Assembly (NCBI GenBank): GCA_019635635.1 | Contig: JAHBZB010000001.1 | Location: 682,001-746,000 of the forward strand | Length of the DNA stretch: 64,000 bases | Direction: 5' to 3' | From: Xanthobacteraceae bacterium | GTDB lineage: Bacteria; Pseudomonadota; Alphaproteobacteria; Rhizobiales; Xanthobacteraceae | Part shown: positions 45,644-55,429 of the stretch, one piece after another | Layout of the letters: each line of letters begins with the position of its first letter | How positions within the stretch are numbered: the first letter of the stretch is position 1 | The notes under the pieces: generated by a model | What the model was told of the DNA's origin: nothing | The model's database searches: none | The model's input: the letters and a program-made list of their open reading frames with translations, nothing else | Position numbers and translations under genes: made by a program

Positions 45644-46393
45644 TCAGATCACTCCCGCTTCGTTTTTGAGCTTGTCGACGAGTTCGGCGACCGAGCCGAC
45701 CTTCACGCCGGCCTTGCGGCCCGCGGGTTCGGCGGTCTTCACGATCCTCAGGCGCGGCGCGACATCGACGCCGTAGTCGGCCGGCGCCTTCTCGTCGATC
45801 GGCTTCTTCTTTGCCTTCATGATGTTCGGCAGCGACGCATAGCGCGGCTCGTTCAGGCGCAGATCGGTGGTGACAATCGCGGGCAGATTCAGCTTGACGG
45901 TCTGCAGGCCGCCGTCGATCTCGCGGGTCACGCTCACGCTGTCGGCTTCCATGGCGACTTTTGAAGCGAAGGTGCCCTGCGGCCAATTCAGGAGTGCCGC
46001 CAGCATCTGTCCGGTCTGGTTGGAGTCGTCGTCGATCGCCTGCTTGCCGAGGATCACGAGGTTCGGTTTCTCGGCGTCGACGATGCCCTTGAGAATCTTG
46101 GCAACTGCGAGCGGCTCGACCGGGCCGTCGTTCTTCACGAGGATGCCGCGGTCGGCGCCCATCGCGAGCGCGGTACGGATGGTTTCGGACGCCTGCTGGG
46201 GCCCGACCGAAACCGCGACGATTTCGGTCGCCTTGCCGGCTTCCTTCATGCGGATCGCCTCTTCGACGGCGATTTCGTCGAAGGGATTCATCGACATTTT
46301 GACGTTTGCGAGATCGACGCCGGAACCGTCAGGCTTCACGCGCGCCTTCACGTTGAAATCGATAACACGCTTTACTGCGACCAGAACTTTCAT
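45644..46393 (-). CDS. etfB: Electron transfer flavoprotein, beta subunit
   Basis: AMP-binding beta subunit of ETF. The 249 residues start [20 protein letters not shown] and include [33 protein letters not shown] and the signature [20 protein letters not shown] followed by [15 protein letters not shown]. Length is standard. First gene of the etfB-etfA-dehydrogenase operon. Confidence 0.97.
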   Translation of the reverse strand: MKVLVAVKRVIDFNVKARVKPDGSGVDLANVKMSMNPFDEIAVEEAIRMKEAGKATEIVAVSVGPQQASETIRTALAMGADRGILVKNDGPVEPLAVAKILKGIVDAEKPNLVILGKQAIDDDSNQTGQMLAALLNWPQGTFASKVAMEADSVSVTREIDGGLQTVKLNLPAIVTTDLRLNEPRYASLPNIMKAKKKPIDEKAPADYGVDVAPRLRIVKTAEPAGRKAGVKVGSVAELVDKLKNEAGVI

Positions 46394-46426
46394 CCGCGCC
46401 CCATTTGTTGCGGTGCGGCGGGCAAA

Positions 46427-47266
46427 CTATGGCTGGTCCTTGGGCCTGTCAACGCGAACCACGACCGTCGGCGCGTCGATCTGGGGCACCGGCGCTTCGG
46501 TCGTTCCCTCCGCGACCGGCTCGACCGGCGAAACCGTTGCGGCATCCGCGACCGCGGCGACCGTGTCGGGCTCGCCCTTGAACAGCCCGACTTCCTGGCG
46601 GCGCATTAAAATGACGAGGATCAAGCCCGCGCCGAAGCCGCCGATATGCGCCCACCACGCGACGTTATCCATCGAGCGGAAAAAGACCTGCGCGAGATTG
46701 AACAGCAGGTAGATGCCGAGCACCCAATAGGCGCGTAATTTGATCGGAATGCGCGTGAAGAACAGCACCCAGACTTTCGCGCGCGGAAACAAGACGAGAT
46801 AGGCCGCGAGCAGACCGGAAATCGCACCGGATGCGCCGATCAGCGGCGTGGTCGAACTGCTTTGCGCGAGGAAATGCACGAGGCCGGCCGCGACGCCGCA
46901 GGCGACGTAGAACAGAAAGTAGCGGAAGCGCCCGAGCGCATCCTCGACGTTGTCGCCGAATACCCAGAGGAAGATCATGTTGCCGAACAGGTGACCGAGG
47001 TCGCCGTGCAGGAACATATAAGTAAAGAGCTTGATGCCCGGCACCTGCGCGATGATCGCGGGCACGTCGGTGGAGCTGCCGGAGTTCGCAAGGATCGAAG
47101 CCGGCATGAAGCCGAGATTGCGGTTCAGGTACTCGTCGAAATTCCAGACGAGGCCGGACTGAAACAGGAAATAAATAAGAATGTTCGCTGCCATCAGCCC
47201 CCAGGTGACGTAAGGGCGCTTGATGTAGCGAAGCTGGTTGTAATCGTAGACTGGGAGAAAAACCAT
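46427..47266 (-). CDS. Rhomboid family intramembrane serine protease
   Basis: Membrane protease. From ATG 47266 the 279 residues show six transmembrane segments, the catalytic serine in LIGASGAISGLLAAY and the catalytic histidine in WWAHIGGFGAGLIL. A long proline- and valine-rich cytoplasmic tail (about 60 residues) follows. Earlier starts read through the adjoining gene. It follows the adenosyltransferase gene by 7 bases. Confidence 0.9.
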   Translation of the reverse strand: MVFLPVYDYNQLRYIKRPYVTWGLMAANILIYFLFQSGLVWNFDEYLNRNLGFMPASILANSGSSTDVPAIIAQVPGIKLFTYMFLHGDLGHLFGNMIFLWVFGDNVEDALGRFRYFLFYVACGVAAGLVHFLAQSSSTTPLIGASGAISGLLAAYLVLFPRAKVWVLFFTRIPIKLRAYWVLGIYLLFNLAQVFFRSMDNVAWWAHIGGFGAGLILVILMRRQEVGLFKGEPDTVAAVADAATVSPVEPVAEGTTEAPVPQIDAPTVVVRVDRPKDQP

Positions 47267-47273
47267 GAGCGGC

Positions 47274-47849
47274 TCAGCGGTTCGCGCCCGGCACCCATAA
47301 CACGTCGCGCTCGCCCCGGCCATTGACGTATCGCGCCGCGACGAAGAGCAGATCCGAGAGGCGGTTGAGATAGCGGATTGCGGCCGGGTTCACCTTTTCT
47401 CCGTCCCGCTTCGAAAGCTCGACCGCGAGCCGCTCCGCGCGGCGGCAAACGGTGCGGGCGAGATGCAGATAGGCCGCCGACGGTTCGCCGCCGGGGAGCA
47501 CGAAAGAGCGCAAAGGTTTGAGGGAGGCGTTGAGTTTATCGATCTCAGCCTCCAGCCGCTCGACCTGCGCCTCGACCACGCGCAGCCGCTCTTTCGGCGC
47601 GTTCCCCGTTTCAGGCACCGCAAAATCGGCGCCGAGATCGAACAGGTCGTTCTGTACGCGATTCATGATCGCGTTCACATCCGGCTCGTTCGAAAGATGC
47701 AGCCGGGCGATGCCGATCGCGGCATTGGTCTCGTCGACCGTACCATAGGCATCGACGCGCAGATCGGATTTTAGACGCCGCTCGCCGCTCCCAAGCGCGG
47801 TGGTGCCGTCATCGCCGGTCTTCGTGTAAATGCGGTTCAGGACAACCAA
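47274..47849 (-). CDS. Cob(I)alamin adenosyltransferase, PduO type
   Basis: Makes adenosylcobalamin from cob(I)alamin and ATP. The 191 residues have the PduO signature IYTKTGDDGTTALGSGERRL near the N-terminus, DAYGTVDETNAAIG, and the later VCRRAERLAVELSKRD and YLNRLSDLLFVAARYVN motifs. The coenzyme is needed by ethylmalonyl-CoA mutase, encoded 11 kb away. Confidence 0.95.
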   Translation of the reverse strand: MVVLNRIYTKTGDDGTTALGSGERRLKSDLRVDAYGTVDETNAAIGIARLHLSNEPDVNAIMNRVQNDLFDLGADFAVPETGNAPKERLRVVEAQVERLEAEIDKLNASLKPLRSFVLPGGEPSAAYLHLARTVCRRAERLAVELSKRDGEKVNPAAIRYLNRLSDLLFVAARYVNGRGERDVLWVPGANR

Positions 47850-47908
47850 GTCTGAATCCTCCCTGCGGAGGCCGGTTGTAGCCTATTTTTCGCGCCGCCG
47901 GAATTTCG

Positions 47909-48103
47909 CTACTTGCCGAGCACCCAGAGGGTGAACATCACGAGCGCGATCGCGATGCCCTGCAAAAGCACGCGCATGCGCATCAGCTTCTGCGATGTGT
48001 TGCCGGAGCCGCCCTTGAGCAAATTCCACAGCCCCAGAACCAGCACGATGCCGACCGCGATCAGCGCGAGCGGCACCGCGATCGTTTGCAGAAACGCACC
48101 CAT
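47909..48103 (-). CDS. Twin-transmembrane-helix small protein
   Basis: A 64-residue protein with two hydrophobic helices (VPLALIAVGIVLVLGLWNLL and VLLQGIAIALVMFTLWVLGK) joined by SGNTSQKLMRMRV. This matches the HIG1-like N-terminal family common in Hyphomicrobiales, often beside the PduO gene. The function is unknown; a respiratory role is assumed for the family. Confidence 0.85.
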   Translation of the reverse strand: MGAFLQTIAVPLALIAVGIVLVLGLWNLLKGGSGNTSQKLMRMRVLLQGIAIALVMFTLWVLGK

Positions 48104-48121
48104 GCGAACATCTCCTTGGGC

Positions 48122-48598
48122 TTATGGATTGAGCGAGGCAATCCCGGCGTTGAGCGCGGTAGCGTAGCCGATCCAGAGGAGATAGGGCAGGAGCAGGCTC
48201 GCGGCAAAGCGATCCACCTTCCATGCTGCCAGAATCGTCATCGCAACCAATACGTCCAGCGCGAGAATCGTGGAAAGTCCGCCGCGGATCGATTCCGCAC
48301 CGAAGAAAATCCACGACCACGCGAGGTTCACGGCAAGCTGCAATAAAAAGAGCGTAATTGCGCGGGGGCGCATTTCCCCGCGCGGCGCTTGCCAGAGCCG
48401 CCACAGCGAAAACGCCATCAGCGCATAAAGTACATTCCAGGCGATCGGGAAGATGACGTTCGGCGGCGTGAAAGAAGGCTTCTGGAGTGCGGCGTACCAC
48501 GTTGCAATTTTCGGCGCGGTCGCAATCGCACCGAGACCGGCCACGCAAAAACACAGGACGAGGCAGGCGGCGAGACGCAGGAGCGGTTTCGCATACAT
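48122..48598 (-). CDS. tspO: TspO/MBR family protein
   Basis: Outer/inner-membrane tryptophan-rich sensory protein that binds porphyrins. The 158 residues have five helices with TWYAALQKPSFTPPNVIFPI near residue 33, WNVLYALMAFSLWRLW and AVNLAWSWIFFG, the family hallmarks. Its ATG shares one base with the stop of the next gene upstream (TGATG), so the two are coupled. Confidence 0.94.
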   Translation of the reverse strand: MYAKPLLRLAACLVLCFCVAGLGAIATAPKIATWYAALQKPSFTPPNVIFPIAWNVLYALMAFSLWRLWQAPRGEMRPRAITLFLLQLAVNLAWSWIFFGAESIRGGLSTILALDVLVAMTILAAWKVDRFAASLLLPYLLWIGYATALNAGIASLNP

Positions 48599-49044
48599 CA
48601 GTGCGTCAGGTGTTTTTCGATCTGGTCGGCCGGCATCTTCACGAGGTCCTTGTCGATTTCATTTTGCAGGGCCTGTTTGATCGCGGGCGTGTAGTGCTCG
48701 CGGAGCATGCCGAGCGCGCGCGGCGGCGCCACGATCACGATTTCCTTCGGCGTGCCGGAAAGCACCGCGTGATGAACCTTGCCGGCGAGGCCTTTGAGAA
48801 ACTCCGCTTCGGCCTGATCGTGCCAGTCGGTCTGGCCGACGGCGCTGCGGCCCGGGCCAACGGAAGAATGGGAGCGGCCGGGCTTGTCCGCGCCCTGTTC
48901 CGCGGTTGAGGGATTTTCGTGCTCGAACACCTCGCGCATCCGCAAATCCGGATATTCGCGGTCGCCGACGTTTTCGAAGAGCAGCGCCTTGCCGCCGTCG
49001 CAGACCAGAACCCAGCCGCCGGTATCGATTTTCAACTTTTCCAA
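48598..49044 (-). CDS. Host attachment family protein
   Basis: A 148-residue soluble protein of the host-attachment (Rmf/eRF1-like) family: WVLVCDGGKALLFENVGD near residue 11, a variable charged linker with HENPSTAEQGADKPGRSHSS, and IVIVAPPRALGMLREHYTPA. The family name comes from an Agrobacterium homologue and does not prove function. It overlaps tspO by one base. Confidence 0.88.
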   Translation of the reverse strand: MEKLKIDTGGWVLVCDGGKALLFENVGDREYPDLRMREVFEHENPSTAEQGADKPGRSHSSVGPGRSAVGQTDWHDQAEAEFLKGLAGKVHHAVLSGTPKEIVIVAPPRALGMLREHYTPAIKQALQNEIDKDLVKMPADQIEKHLTH

Positions 49045-49186
49045 GGACGTCCTCCGCTATTTGATGACATCAACGCAGCAGACGCGAAGGAGTTGCTTCG
49101 GGGCTTTCCGCGCGCCGCCGTTCGCCCGGGCTTTATCATTCTCCGGGCGCACGCCTTTGCGCGCGGTCAAACGCGAGCGGAGCGGC

Positions 49187-50866
49187 TTAGTTGGTACCGT
49201 CGAGCAGACGGCGCGCGATCACCTGTGCCTGAATCTCCGCCGCGCCCTCGAAGATCGAGAGAATGCGGGCGTCGGCGAGCACGCGCGACACCGGATATTC
49301 CATCGCGAATCCGTTGCCGCCGTGAATCTGCAAGGCGTTGTCGGCCGAGGCCCATGCGACGCGGGCGGCAAGCAGCTTCGCCATGCCGGCTTCGAGATCG
49401 CAGCGGCGGCCGGAATCCTTCTCGCGCGCCGCGTGATAAGTGAGCTGGCGCGCAATCAGTATTTCGGCGGCCATGCTCACGATCTTGTCGGCGACGCGCG
49501 GAAACGAATAAAGCGGCTTGCCGAACTGGATGCGCTCATGCGCATAGCGCAGGCCCAGCTCCATCGCACATTGCGCGACGCCGATCGCGCGCGCGGCGGT
49601 CTGGATGCGCGCGGCCTCGAAGGTCTGCATCAGTTGCTTGAAGCCGTTGCCTTCCGTGCCGCCGAGCAGATTTTCGGCTTTCACTTTGAAGCCGTCGAAA
49701 CCGATCTCGAATTCCTTCATGCCGCGATAGCCGATGACTTCGATCTCGCCGCCGGTCATGCCTTCGGCCGGGAACGGATTTTCGTCGTCGCCGCGCGGCT
49801 TTTCGGCGAGCAGGATGGAAAGACCCTGATAACCCTTTTCCTCCGGCTTGGTGCGGCACAAGAGCGTCATCAGGTCGGCGCGGACCGGATGCGTGATCCA
49901 GGTCTTGTTGCCGTACACTTTATAAACGTCGCCGTTCTTCTCGGCGCGGGTTTTGAGCGAGGCGAGATCGGAGCCCGTGTTCGGTTCAGTGAAGACCGCG
50001 GTGGGCAGGATTTCGCCCGACGCGATCTTCGGCAACCATTGCTGCTTCTGCTCGTCGGTCCCGCCGCCGAGGATCAATTCGGCTGCAATCTCGGAACGCG
50101 TGCCGAGCGAACCCACGCCGATCCAGGCGCGCGAAAGTTCTTCGGAAACCAGAACCATCGACTCCTTGCCGAGGCCGAGGCCGCCGTACTCCTCCGGGAT
50201 CGTCAGCCCGAAGACGCCGAGCTCGGCCATCTTCGAAATGATATCCATAGGGATGTATTCGTTCTTCAAGTGCCATTCGTGGGCATGCGGTACGACTTCG
50301 CTCTCGGCGAAGCGGTGCATTTCCGCGCGCATGGCATCCAGCGTCTCGTCGAGGCCGGCGTCGCCGATGGTGAGCGAGCCTTGCGCTTTGGCAATCAGCT
50401 TTGCGAGCGCGGCGCGCGTTTCAGCATTGTTGCCCGCGATCAGTTCCTTCACCGCCGGCGTCATGCGCGCAGCGGCCTTCTGCTCGGTCACGCCGAGGTC
50501 GGCGAGGCGCAGCATCTCGCCCTGGCTCATCGGGATGCCGCCGAAAATCTGCGCGAGATATTCGCCGGCGCCGACCCGCACCAGAAGTTCCTCGATCTCG
50601 CCGAAGCGGTTCGTCTCGATCATGCGGCCGGTATAGGCGGCAAGCTGGCGGACCGACTCCACATAGGTCGCAAGCCAGGCATAGCCGTGCGCGGCGTGCT
50701 GCTCGCGCTCGAGTGCTGCCGACGAAATCTTGCCGCCCTCCGTCACCTTCAGGCGAACCGAGGCGGCGGCTTCGGCAAGGAGTGCCTGCACCGAATCGCT
50801 TGCTTCGATCAGGAGCGGCAGGAGGCCGGTGTCGGCGCCGGCGGCACGGGAAGCGGCTTGCGTCAT
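49187..50866 (-). CDS. mcd: (2S)-Methylsuccinyl-CoA dehydrogenase
   Basis: Ethylmalonyl-CoA pathway flavoprotein that oxidises methylsuccinyl-CoA to mesaconyl-CoA. The 559 residues include an N-terminal extension of about 160 residues that is characteristic of Mcd and a standard acyl-CoA dehydrogenase domain (FGLTIPEEYGGLGLGKESMV; AVFTEPNTGSDLASLKTRAE; RIQFGKPLYSFPRVADKIVS). The C-terminal QIHGGNGFAMEYPVSRVLAD is typical. With ccr and ecm in the same 12 kb, the assignment is strong. EtfAB (44.7-46.4 kb) is the expected electron acceptor. Confidence 0.93.
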   Translation of the reverse strand: MTQAASRAAGADTGLLPLLIEASDSVQALLAEAAASVRLKVTEGGKISSAALEREQHAAHGYAWLATYVESVRQLAAYTGRMIETNRFGEIEELLVRVGAGEYLAQIFGGIPMSQGEMLRLADLGVTEQKAAARMTPAVKELIAGNNAETRAALAKLIAKAQGSLTIGDAGLDETLDAMRAEMHRFAESEVVPHAHEWHLKNEYIPMDIISKMAELGVFGLTIPEEYGGLGLGKESMVLVSEELSRAWIGVGSLGTRSEIAAELILGGGTDEQKQQWLPKIASGEILPTAVFTEPNTGSDLASLKTRAEKNGDVYKVYGNKTWITHPVRADLMTLLCRTKPEEKGYQGLSILLAEKPRGDDENPFPAEGMTGGEIEVIGYRGMKEFEIGFDGFKVKAENLLGGTEGNGFKQLMQTFEAARIQTAARAIGVAQCAMELGLRYAHERIQFGKPLYSFPRVADKIVSMAAEILIARQLTYHAAREKDSGRRCDLEAGMAKLLAARVAWASADNALQIHGGNGFAMEYPVSRVLADARILSIFEGAAEIQAQVIARRLLDGTN

Positions 50867-51040
50867 CGGTAGCCCTTTTTAGCGGGTTAAGCGGCGCATC
50901 CTTATTGGTGCATTGCACAAAAGCAAGAGGCAACCAGTTGTTAACCGTCCAGCCGCTTTACTCACGACGATTTCAGAGGGCGCGGCCCCGGATGGCACAG
51001 CCACCGGCGCGGCGCTTTTCGGCTACGCAAGGGCCTTAGG

Positions 51041-53050
51041 ATGTCGTTGCCGCAATTTGCTTCATTCATTTTACGCCGCTTGCCAGCGCTTTCGGTTCGC
51101 GCTCGCATCTTCACACTTGCGCTGATCCCGGTCATAGGCCTTGCCATCATCGGCATCTTCTTCGCGAACGGCGAGCGCACGGTCAGCGCGTCCTTCGAGA
51201 CGGTGCAGAATTCGAGCGATCTTGCCAATGCAAGCCGCGAATTCAACAGCGCGCTTTCGGTCATGCGCGTAGCGATGAAGGACTACGTCGAGGGCAAGGA
51301 TCGCGCGCAGAAGCAGGCGTTCTACGACCAGCTCAGCATCGCGCTCGAGAACCTTACCACGATCGAGAAATACGCAGAGAAGCGCGACGCTACCGCGATC
51401 GCGAAGCTGCGCGGCTCGCTGGTGACGCTGCGGTCGAACTTCGAATATCTCGCCAAGGCGAAAAACGAACTCGGCTTCTCGGAAGAGGAAGGCATTCGCG
51501 CGCGTTTCGCGCAAGCTGCCGCCAAGGTGGAAACGCTCGTCACGTCGGATGTCGCGAAGATGTCCGAACTTGACGCGCTGCGGCTGGTCGCATCGCTCTC
51601 GCAGCTTCGCCGCTACGAGATGGAATTCATTCTTTCGGGCGATCTTTCCGCGACTTACCGCATCTACGGTGAGCTTGCGATGTTTACCGGCCATCTCGGC
51701 AAGTCCAGCCTCCCGGAGCCCGTGAAGAACGAGATCACGGAAGCCGTGGAGCAGTACCGCAACGAATTCGGGGAATGGATTTCGCAGACGCGGATCGTCT
51801 CCACGCAGTCGATCGTGATCCAGAATTCCACCGCCGACATGCAGGCTTCCACCGATAGCATTATTCTCCATGCCAAGCAGGCGCAGGCGACAGCCGCCAA
51901 CTCGCTCGACGTGTCGCAGTCGCGCACGCGCAACATCATCATCAGCGTTGGGATCGCGGTGGCATTCCTCGGTCTTGCGCTCAACTGGCTGATCGGTTTG
52001 AGCGTCACCGGGCCGTTGCGTGGGCTTTCGGATGTGATGCGCCGTCTTGCGGGCGGCGAAACCGTCACCGATATTCCGGCGGTCAACGCGCGTGACGAAA
52101 TCGGCGCGATGGCGCGCACCGTGGTCGTGTTCCGCGACAACGCGCGCGAGCGCAGGCGCCTCGAAGGCGAGCAGGCGGATGCGACGAGCCAGCGCGAGAG
52201 GCGCGTGCAACTGGTCGAAGAATTGATCCGCCGCTTCGGCGATACCGCCAATGCCGGTCTCGACGCAGTGCGCGATGCGTCGCAAAAACTGACGAGCGCC
52301 GCCGACAAGCTCGAAAATACCGCGGGCAATGTCGATTCCGAAGCCTCGCGCGCGGGACAAGCGGCGGGTGCCGCTTCCTCGAACGTCGCGCAGGCCGCGG
52401 TCGCGACCGAGCAGCTTTCCGTTTCCGTTTCCGAAGTCGCACACCAGACCTCGACGTCCACCGAAGTTGCGAACCGCGCGGTCGCCGAAGCGCAGCGCTC
52501 GGTTGCGATCATGCGCAACCTCGGTGATGCCGCGTCGCGGATCGGCGAAGTCGTCGGACTCATTCAGTCGATTGCAGCACAGACCAACCTGCTTGCGCTC
52601 AATGCCACCATCGAAGCCGCGCGCGCGGGCGATGCCGGCAAGGGCTTTGCGGTCGTTGCGCAGGAAGTGAAATCGCTCGCGGCGCAGACGGCGCGCGCGA
52701 CCGAAGACATCGCGCACCAGATCGGTTCGATCCAGGAAGCCTCCGGGGATGCCGCGACCGCGATTGATACGGTTTCGACCGTGATCGAGGAAATGTCGGC
52801 CATCGCCTCCTCGATCGCTTCGGCGATCGAAGAACAGAACGCGGCGGTCGTTTCGATCGCCGAGAACGTCGGGCGGGCGTCGAACGACGCCGACGCCGGC
52901 GCCGGTGCGATGAAATCGGTGCAGACGGCCGCTGCCGGAGCGACGGCGACGGCGAGCGAAGTCGCGGGGCTTGCGGTGCATCTCGGCGGCGAGGCGGAGA
53001 AGCTGGACGCCGCGATCCGCGATTTCCTCGGTGCGGTACGCGCCGCGTAA
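51041..53050 (+). CDS. Methyl-accepting chemotaxis protein
   Basis: A 669-residue transmembrane chemoreceptor. It has a first helix (residues about 26-43, [20 protein letters not shown]), a helical periplasmic sensor of about 255 residues, a second helix ([20 protein letters not shown]), a HAMP domain and a cytoplasmic signalling hairpin with the tip [20 protein letters not shown]. No CheR-binding pentapeptide at the end. It is the only chemotaxis gene in the window; the ligand is unknown. Confidence 0.92.
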   Translation: MSLPQFASFILRRLPALSVRARIFTLALIPVIGLAIIGIFFANGERTVSASFETVQNSSDLANASREFNSALSVMRVAMKDYVEGKDRAQKQAFYDQLSIALENLTTIEKYAEKRDATAIAKLRGSLVTLRSNFEYLAKAKNELGFSEEEGIRARFAQAAAKVETLVTSDVAKMSELDALRLVASLSQLRRYEMEFILSGDLSATYRIYGELAMFTGHLGKSSLPEPVKNEITEAVEQYRNEFGEWISQTRIVSTQSIVIQNSTADMQASTDSIILHAKQAQATAANSLDVSQSRTRNIIISVGIAVAFLGLALNWLIGLSVTGPLRGLSDVMRRLAGGETVTDIPAVNARDEIGAMARTVVVFRDNARERRRLEGEQADATSQRERRVQLVEELIRRFGDTANAGLDAVRDASQKLTSAADKLENTAGNVDSEASRAGQAAGAASSNVAQAAVATEQLSVSVSEVAHQTSTSTEVANRAVAEAQRSVAIMRNLGDAASRIGEVVGLIQSIAAQTNLLALNATIEAARAGDAGKGFAVVAQEVKSLAAQTARATEDIAHQIGSIQEASGDAATAIDTVSTVIEEMSAIASSIASAIEEQNAAVVSIAENVGRASNDADAGAGAMKSVQTAAAGATATASEVAGLAVHLGGEAEKLDAAIRDFLGAVRAA

Positions 53051-53129
53051 ATCGCCGGGAACGCGGCAAGACTTGCATTTCGGCCCGCAAATCGCGATCT
53101 GAGGGGATATTCCCGAGCAGGAATTCCGC

Positions 53130-54005
53130 TTGCCGAAACCGTTACGCATCGCCATCGACGCCTTCTGGCGTTTCAACGACGACGACGGCTGGGCGATTGC
53201 CAGTCACATCGCGCTTTCGGGCCTGATGGCGCTGTTCCCGTTCATGATCTTCGTGACCTCGCTTGCCGCTGTGTTCGGCTCGAAGGAGCTTGCCGACAAC
53301 ACCGCGCAAATCCTGCTCGATACCTGGCCGAAGGAAGTCGCAGGCCCGATCGCACGCGAAATCCATGACGTGCTGACGAACATCCGCACCGATGCGCTCA
53401 CCTTCGGTATCGCGCTTGCGGTCTATTTTTCTTCCAGCGGAATCGAGAGCCTGCGCATCGGGCTGAACCGCGCCTATGACGTCGGCGAGCAGCGGCATTT
53501 CTGGTGGTTGCGGCTCGAATCCATCGGCTATGTGCTGGTGGGTGCGGCGGGCCTGCTTGCGCTCTCGTTCCTCGTCGTGCTGTGGCCGCTGTTGTGGCAG
53601 ACGGCGGTGAAGTTTGTGCCGGCGCTCGAGCCGTTTCGCGGGATCGCGGCCTTCGTGCGCTACGCGACCGCGTCCGCGGTGCTCGTGGTGGCGCTGATCG
53701 TCGTACACATGTGGCTGCCTGCGGGCCGGCGCACCCTGAGCGAGGTTGCGCCCGGCATCATCGTGACGCTGATCCTGTGGCTGATCGCGGGTGCCGCCTT
53801 CGGCTATTACCTTGGCCGCTTTTCCTACAATTACGTCACGACCTATGCGGGTCTTGCGTCCGTGATGGTCGCGCTCGTGTTTCTCTACACGACCGCGTCG
53901 ATCTTCATTTACGGCGGCGAGTTGAACGCGGCGATCAAGGACGAGCGCTACGCGCCCGCGATCCAGAAAACACCGAAAAAAACCAAGCGGCGGAAACGCG
54001 CCTAA
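53130..54005 (+). CDS. YihY/BrkB family membrane protein
   Basis: An inner-membrane protein of the YihY/virulence factor BrkB family. The 291 residues show about six helices and the signatures DDDGWAIASHIALSGLMALF near residue 18, GLNRAYDVGEQRHFWWLRLE, SEVAPGIIVTLILWLIAGAA and YVTTYAGLASVMVALVFLYT. TTG 53130 is the start, since AGGAA is positioned 7 bases before it. Basic tail. Its end overlaps ccr on the opposite strand by 4 bases. Role unclear. Confidence 0.9.
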   Translation: MPKPLRIAIDAFWRFNDDDGWAIASHIALSGLMALFPFMIFVTSLAAVFGSKELADNTAQILLDTWPKEVAGPIAREIHDVLTNIRTDALTFGIALAVYFSSSGIESLRIGLNRAYDVGEQRHFWWLRLESIGYVLVGAAGLLALSFLVVLWPLLWQTAVKFVPALEPFRGIAAFVRYATASAVLVVALIVVHMWLPAGRRTLSEVAPGIIVTLILWLIAGAAFGYYLGRFSYNYVTTYAGLASVMVALVFLYTTASIFIYGGELNAAIKDERYAPAIQKTPKKTKRRKRA

Positions 54006-55279
54006 ACCTTCGTGCCGGAGGCCTCGATCACGTCGTCGAAGGTGCGCATGCCGGGGCGTTGCGCGTTGACGAGCACCGCCATGTTGCCGGGCTTATGCTG
54101 GTTCTTCCACATCTTGGTGTGGGCGTGCGGAATTTCCTTCCATGGCAGCACTTCGCTCATGCAGGGATCGACCCGGCGGTCGAGCACGAACTGGTTCGCG
54201 GCCGCGGCCTGCTTCAGGTGCGCGAAGTGCGAGCCCTGCACGCGCTTCTGGCGCATCCAGACGTAGCGGGCATCGAAGGTGATATTGAAGCCGGTGGTGC
54301 CGGCGCAGAACACGACCATGCCGCCGCGTTTCACGACGAGACAAGAGACCGGGAAAGTCTGCTCGCCCGGATGTTCGAAGACGATATCGACGTCCTTCTT
54401 GCCGGTGATGTCCCAGATCGCCTTGCCGAACTTGCGGGCTTCTTTCACCCACTCGTTATATTCGGGCGTGTTCACCGTGGGCATCTGGCCCCAGCATTTG
54501 AAGTCCTTGCGGTTGATGACGCCCTTGGCGCCCAAGCCCAGCACGTAATCGCGCTTGTCGTTGTCGGAAATGATTCCGATCGGATGCGCGCCCGATGCGG
54601 CAGCGAGTTGAATGCCGAACACGCCGAGACCGCCCGACGCGCCCCAGATCAGCACGTTGTCGCCCGGCTTGATCGTGTGCGGCGCGTGGCCGAACAGCAT
54701 GCGGTAGGCGGTGGCGAGCGTCAGCGTGTAGCAGGCCGACTCTTCCCAGGTGAGATGCTGCGGGCGCGCCATTAACTGGCGCGACTGCACGCGGCAGAAC
54801 TGCGCGAACGAACCGTCCGGCGTTTCGTAGCCCCAGATGCGCTGCGAAGGCGAGAACATCGGATCGCCGCCGTTGCATTCCTCGTCGTCGCCGTCGTCCT
54901 GATTGCAGTGAACGATGACTTCGTCGCCGACTTTCCAGCGCTTCACCTTCGCGCCGACCGCCCAGACGATGCCGGACGCATCCGAGCCCGCGACATGGAA
55001 TGGCTGCTTGTGCACGTCGAAGGGAGAGATCGGCTGGCCGAGACCGGCCCAGACGCCGTTGTAGTTCACGCCCGCCGCCATCACGAGCACGAGCACGTCT
55101 TCGTCGCCGACCGGCCAGGTCGGCACGACCTCGATCTGCATGGATTCTTCGGGCGGCCCGTGGCGCTCGCGGCGGATCGCCCAAGCGTACATTTTCGATG
55201 GAACGTGACCGAGCGGCGGGATTTCGCCGATCTCGTAGAGATCCTTTGGACCTGTCTGCAACTTCGTGACGGCCGACAT
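54002..55279 (-). CDS. ccr: Crotonyl-CoA carboxylase/reductase
   Basis: Key enzyme of the ethylmalonyl-CoA pathway: reductive carboxylation of crotonyl-CoA with NADPH and CO2. The 425 residues are an MDR-superfamily protein with AAGVNYNGVWAGLGQPISPF, HVAGSDASGIVWAVGAKVKR, HCNQDDGDDEECNGGDPMFS, the nucleotide motif LIWGASGGLGVFGIQLA, and FEHPGEQTFPVSCLVVKRGG. These match Ccr rather than simple enoyl reductases. Convergent with the BrkB-like gene. Confidence 0.95.
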   Translation of the reverse strand: MSAVTKLQTGPKDLYEIGEIPPLGHVPSKMYAWAIRRERHGPPEESMQIEVVPTWPVGDEDVLVLVMAAGVNYNGVWAGLGQPISPFDVHKQPFHVAGSDASGIVWAVGAKVKRWKVGDEVIVHCNQDDGDDEECNGGDPMFSPSQRIWGYETPDGSFAQFCRVQSRQLMARPQHLTWEESACYTLTLATAYRMLFGHAPHTIKPGDNVLIWGASGGLGVFGIQLAAASGAHPIGIISDNDKRDYVLGLGAKGVINRKDFKCWGQMPTVNTPEYNEWVKEARKFGKAIWDITGKKDVDIVFEHPGEQTFPVSCLVVKRGGMVVFCAGTTGFNITFDARYVWMRQKRVQGSHFAHLKQAAAANQFVLDRRVDPCMSEVLPWKEIPHAHTKMWKNQHKPGNMAVLVNAQRPGMRTFDDVIEASGTKV

Positions 55280-55429
55280 GGCAGCTCCGGAAAAGAAAAT
55301 GTCTCGGTTTGATGACGGCCGGGAGCATGGCCCAAAGCATGTTGCAGCGCAATGTGCCTAAAGACGAAGCATTCACTTAAGCCTTCCGCAAGCCGGAACG
55401 ACTAGCTTTGGCGGGCGAATCCCTGACGC